8,268 nt of DNA from NCBI GenBank assembly GCA_937958345.1, contig CALGNW010000286.1:1-8268 (forward strand), read 5' to 3'. The DNA comes from an uncultured Neomegalonema sp. GTDB lineage: Bacteria > Pseudomonadota > Alphaproteobacteria > Rhodobacterales > Rhodobacteraceae. How positions within the stretch are numbered: the first letter of the stretch is position 1; every line of letters begins with the position of its first letter. The notes under the pieces were generated by a model. It was given only the letters and a program-made list of their open reading frames with translations. It ran no database searches and was not told the DNA's origin. The position numbers were made by a program, and so were the translations under genes. Of this stretch, positions 7,902-8,268 are shown one piece after another.

Positions 7902-8268
7902 GACTTGCGTGACACTTCCGCCGTCGTGCCACGTTTCATCGGCATCAGCCGGGCGCGCCGCCTCGACCTTCGGCCTTCCCTGATTCAGCGCCGCCCGCAC
8001 CAGCGACTCGTCGGTCAAAAAGCGGCAAACGACCGCTTCACGGGTGCGTCCGATGTTCTTTTCAAGACCGACGGTCCCACCCTGACGTTCAACAAATTGC
8101 TGAACCAGCGTTATTCCAAGCCCGTCCCGATGCAGGGGCGGCGGGTCCATCCCGTGCAGCGATTCCTCAAGCACCTTCCACGTCGCGCCTGACAATTCAG
8201 TGCTTTCCGCTCCGATCCACAGAATCAGCGTTTTTTCATCACGCCGGACACCGATCTCAATGACCTGA
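7899..8268 (-). CDS. C-terminal end of a sensor histidine kinase-like protein (possibly DivL-type), 5' end beyond window
   Basis: Only the last 122 codons and the stop are present; the reading frame is open to the window edge. The visible part is the second half of a GHKL (HATPase_c) domain. The G2 box and its following helix, DGLGITLVQQFVERQGG, are at visible residues 48-64. The closing strands follow, with GLEK (67-70) and TREAVVCRF (75-83). A polar tail of about 38 residues, without a recognised domain, ends the protein. The strand TLILWIGAES (visible residues 13-22) sits where kinases normally carry a DxGxG (G1) motif, but no such motif is there. ATP binding is therefore probably weak or lost. 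In Rhodobacterales a PAS-domain histidine kinase commonly precedes tsaE. DivL, a cell-cycle regulator that partners CckA and does not need kinase activity in Caulobacter, is my best guess, but the diagnostic N-terminal PAS domains and the phosphoacceptor region lie outside the window. The stop overlaps the next start as TGATG. Confidence 0.72.
   Translation of the reverse strand, partial: QVIEIGVRRDEKTLILWIGAESTELSGATWKVLEESLHGMDPPPLHRDGLGITLVQQFVERQGGTVGLEKNIGRTREAVVCRFLTDESLVRAALNQGRPKVEAARPADADETWHDGGSVTQV

Noticed and set aside
7900..7932. Extended GTG start for the tsaE-amgK fusion at 7932.
   Set aside because: The extra 11 residues are not TsaE-like and would enlarge the overlap with the upstream gene. 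ATG codons at 7899 and 7884 are better candidates.
8193..8195. TTG at 8195 as the start of a small 98-aa gene at the right edge.
   Set aside because: The same frame continues open to the window end and reads as the preceding strands of a kinase ATPase domain, so this is the tail of a larger gene.

Overview
The window is one dense block of five genes, all on the minus strand. It has no RNA gene, mobile element, CRISPR array or intergenic gap. High GC, the protein sequences and the gene order suggest an alphaproteobacterium, most likely Rhodobacterales (Roseobacter/Rhodobacter group). This taxonomic call comes from recognising the sequences and gene order, not from a database search.

In transcription order (right to left): (1) the last 122 codons of a PAS/sensor histidine-kinase-like protein, possibly DivL-type, whose ATPase domain looks degenerate (8268-7899); (2) a two-domain protein joining the tRNA t6A-synthesis ATPase TsaE to an AmgK-type sugar kinase of cell-wall recycling (7899-6430); (3) a MurU-type nucleotidyltransferase (6433-5726); (4) the complete AddB nuclease subunit of the AddAB double-strand-break repair enzyme (5726-2670); (5) the first 891 codons of the AddA helicase-nuclease (2673-1), cut by the window edge before its C-terminal nuclease domain.

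Each of the four gene junctions is a stop/start overlap: TGATG, ATGA, TGATG, ATGA. This points to a single translationally coupled operon that starts upstream of position 8268 and continues past position 1. No promoter or terminator was recognised.

The AmgK-like domain and MurU would make two consecutive steps of the MurNAc recycling route: anomeric phosphorylation of MurNAc, then UTP-dependent formation of UDP-MurNAc. TsaE acts with TsaB and TsaD in t6A37 modification of tRNA. AddB and AddA form the alphaproteobacterial counterpart of RecBCD. The shared operon probably means co-expression of housekeeping functions rather than one pathway. I found no convincing undescribed system. The points most worth a second look are the TsaE-AmgK fusion, the degraded ATP-binding motif of the upstream kinase-like protein, and the AddB that lacks both a Walker A motif and Fe-S cysteines.
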